Below are positions 41,938-42,980 of a stretch of 42,980 bases of DNA, piece after piece (positions within the stretch are counted from its first letter, which is position 1; every line of letters begins with the position of its first letter). Location of the stretch: positions 78,007-120,986 of the forward strand of contig PFGG01000060.1 in assembly GCA_002783405.1 (NCBI GenBank). Reading direction: 5' to 3'. Origin of the DNA: a bacterium (Candidatus Blackallbacteria) CG13_big_fil_rev_8_21_14_2_50_49_14. GTDB taxonomy: Bacteria > Cyanobacteriota > Sericytochromatia > UBA7694. The notes under the pieces are model-generated. The model had not been told where the DNA came from, did not search any database, and saw nothing but the letters and a program-made list of their open reading frames with translations. A program made the translations under genes and the position numbers.

Positions 41938-42980
41938 GTGAAGACGTCCGCCCCCGTAAAAAAAGTCTTTGGAAAATCTTGAACACGCCCGTTCAAGATC
42001 TGTTTAAAGAGGATGGGTGGGTCGACCCTGCCGCTGCAGAATCCGCAGAAACCACAGAGAGCGTAAGCCAAGAGCCTCAAAGTGAGGCTCCCGCTGCGCG
42101 GGTTGAAACTGCGCCTGTTTTAAAAACTGAAGCAGCCCCGCTTGATTTGCAGGCAACAGAGCTTTCTGAATCTCAATCTGAAAGGCCTGAACAAGCGCCT
42201 GTTCCTGCCGAAAATCTTGCGCCTGAAGCGTCTGTAACGCATGCCGCTCCGGATGCTCTCAGCGAGACGTCCGAAGCTCTTGCTGAGGATCTCAGTGCCC
42301 CTGCGTCAGAACCCGATGTTTCAGAAGAATCAGAAGCAACAGTGGTAGCTGCCGAAGAGGTTTCTGAGTCTGAACCTCAAGAGGGAGACTGGCTCAAAAG
42401 TTTTAAAGGCATGTTGTGGTTAGGCATTGGCAAAGAAAAGCCGCGTGTTCCGCAACAGGAAAAGCAATCCTGGCTGGCCCGATTTCGTGAACGCTTAAGC
42501 AAAAGTCGGAATCATCTGGCAGATAATCTGCACCGTCTTGCCAAAGGGCGTACCAAAGTAGATGAAGATATGCTTGAAGAGCTTGAAGAAATTCTGCTGC
42601 AAAGTGATATGGGCATTGCTACAACGGATCGCATTCTGGACTTTCTGCGTGCTGAAGCCAAGAAACGTCGCTTTTTGCCCAGTGAAGTGGTTCCTGCCCT
42701 GATGAAATATCTTGAAGAAGAAATGCAGAGCGAACCTTTCCGGGTAGAAGAAGGCAAATTGAATATTGTTTTGGTGGTCGGTGTCAATGGCACAGGCAAG
42801 ACGACCACTGTGGGCAAAGTAGCTGCCAAATTGAAGATCAGTGGCTACAAGGTGATGTTGGCTGCCGGTGACACTTTCCGTGCTGCAGCGATTGATCAAT
42901 TGGCTGTTTGGGGCAACCGTGTCGGCTGCCCTGTGATTCGACACAATGAAGGCGCAGATGCTGCCGCTGTTGTTTTTGAC
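41934..42980 (+). CDS. ftsY: Signal recognition particle receptor FtsY (5' part)
   Basis: The first 349 residues of the SRP receptor GTPase, cut by the right edge. A long acidic, Ala/Glu/Ser/Pro-rich region (about 15-155) is followed by a short basic stretch (about 160-190) that would contact the membrane. The N-domain helices come next (RTKVDEDMLEELEEILLQSD) and then the G domain with P-loop GVNGTGKTTT (283-292) and DTFRAAAIDQL. FtsY docks SRP-ribosome complexes at the inner membrane. GGAG (41921-41924) sits 9 bases before the ATG, which overlaps the nusB stop by 4 bases. Confidence 0.97.
   Translation, partial: MSEDVRPRKKSLWKILNTPVQDLFKEDGWVDPAAAESAETTESVSQEPQSEAPAARVETAPVLKTEAAPLDLQATELSESQSERPEQAPVPAENLAPEASVTHAAPDALSETSEALAEDLSAPASEPDVSEESEATVVAAEEVSESEPQEGDWLKSFKGMLWLGIGKEKPRVPQQEKQSWLARFRERLSKSRNHLADNLHRLAKGRTKVDEDMLEELEEILLQSDMGIATTDRILDFLRAEAKKRRFLPSEVVPALMKYLEEEMQSEPFRVEEGKLNIVLVVGVNGTGKTTTVGKVAAKLKISGYKVMLAAGDTFRAAAIDQLAVWGNRVGCPVIRHNEGADAAAVVFD

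Overview
The window reads as a chromosomal segment of a Gram-negative-type bacterium: there are several lipoprotein signal peptides, a predicted outer-membrane beta-barrel, complex I and housekeeping genes. It contains no phage, insertion-sequence or CRISPR signature. The best lineage clue is at the right end. The NusB protein carries a long helical insert and an N-terminal 'RELAFL' segment that resemble cyanobacterial NusB, and it overlaps ftsY, a pairing I recall from cyanobacteria. No photosynthesis genes are present. I therefore infer, with moderate-to-low confidence, a non-photosynthetic relative of Cyanobacteria (Sericytochromatia/Melainabacteria/Blackallbacteria-like). Base composition looks fairly even throughout, so nothing stands out as a recent island.

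Layout. 1-3.8 kb (minus): a putative operon of a proline-rich protein, a TPR protein and an orphan FecE/BtuD-like ATPase, followed by a truncated lipoprotein. 4.0-8.7 kb (plus): a TgpA-type transglutaminase membrane protein, a small class III cyclase-domain protein, a membrane protein and two unknown soluble proteins, closed by a strong terminator. 8.8-12.0 kb (minus): a tight three-gene cassette (membrane-anchored disordered protein, small unknown, HEAT-repeat protein). 12.3-16.0 kb (plus): a zinc/manganese-type uptake operon (beta-barrel, binding protein, permease, methyltransferase) behind a perfect 10-3-10 inverted repeat at its promoter, with no ATPase gene. 16.1-24 kb: glnS (minus), then a 970-residue lipoprotein joining a TIG domain, a GGGIYN-repeat beta-helix and an FKBP prolyl isomerase, then an archaeal/eukaryotic-type proS overlapping an NlpC/P60-like protein that lacks the usual catalytic cysteine, then a CBS-pair protein.

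24-29 kb (minus): two lipoproteins, LhgO and an M20 peptidase in one transcription unit. 29.6-30.7 kb (plus): a transaldolase/fructose-6-phosphate aldolase and a coiled-coil lipoprotein. 31.0-31.3 kb: tRNA-Thr(TGT), tRNA-Tyr(GTA), tRNA-Thr(GGT). 31.4-37.8 kb (plus): nuoJKLMN, the membrane-arm half of complex I, then two small proteins. 37.8-40.4 kb (minus): a hybrid sensor whose usual phospho-accepting histidines appear to be missing. 40.7-42.98 kb (plus): a GtrA-family protein, nusB and the 5' part of ftsY.

The most notable items are the FKBP/beta-helix lipoprotein fusion, the degenerate hybrid sensor, the NlpC/P60 protein with a Cys-to-Asp change, the metal-uptake operon with its operator-like palindrome but no ATPase, and a recurring extended -10 promoter motif (TGn-TAnnnT) upstream of many genes. 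Assignments rest on reading motifs by eye; no database search was run.
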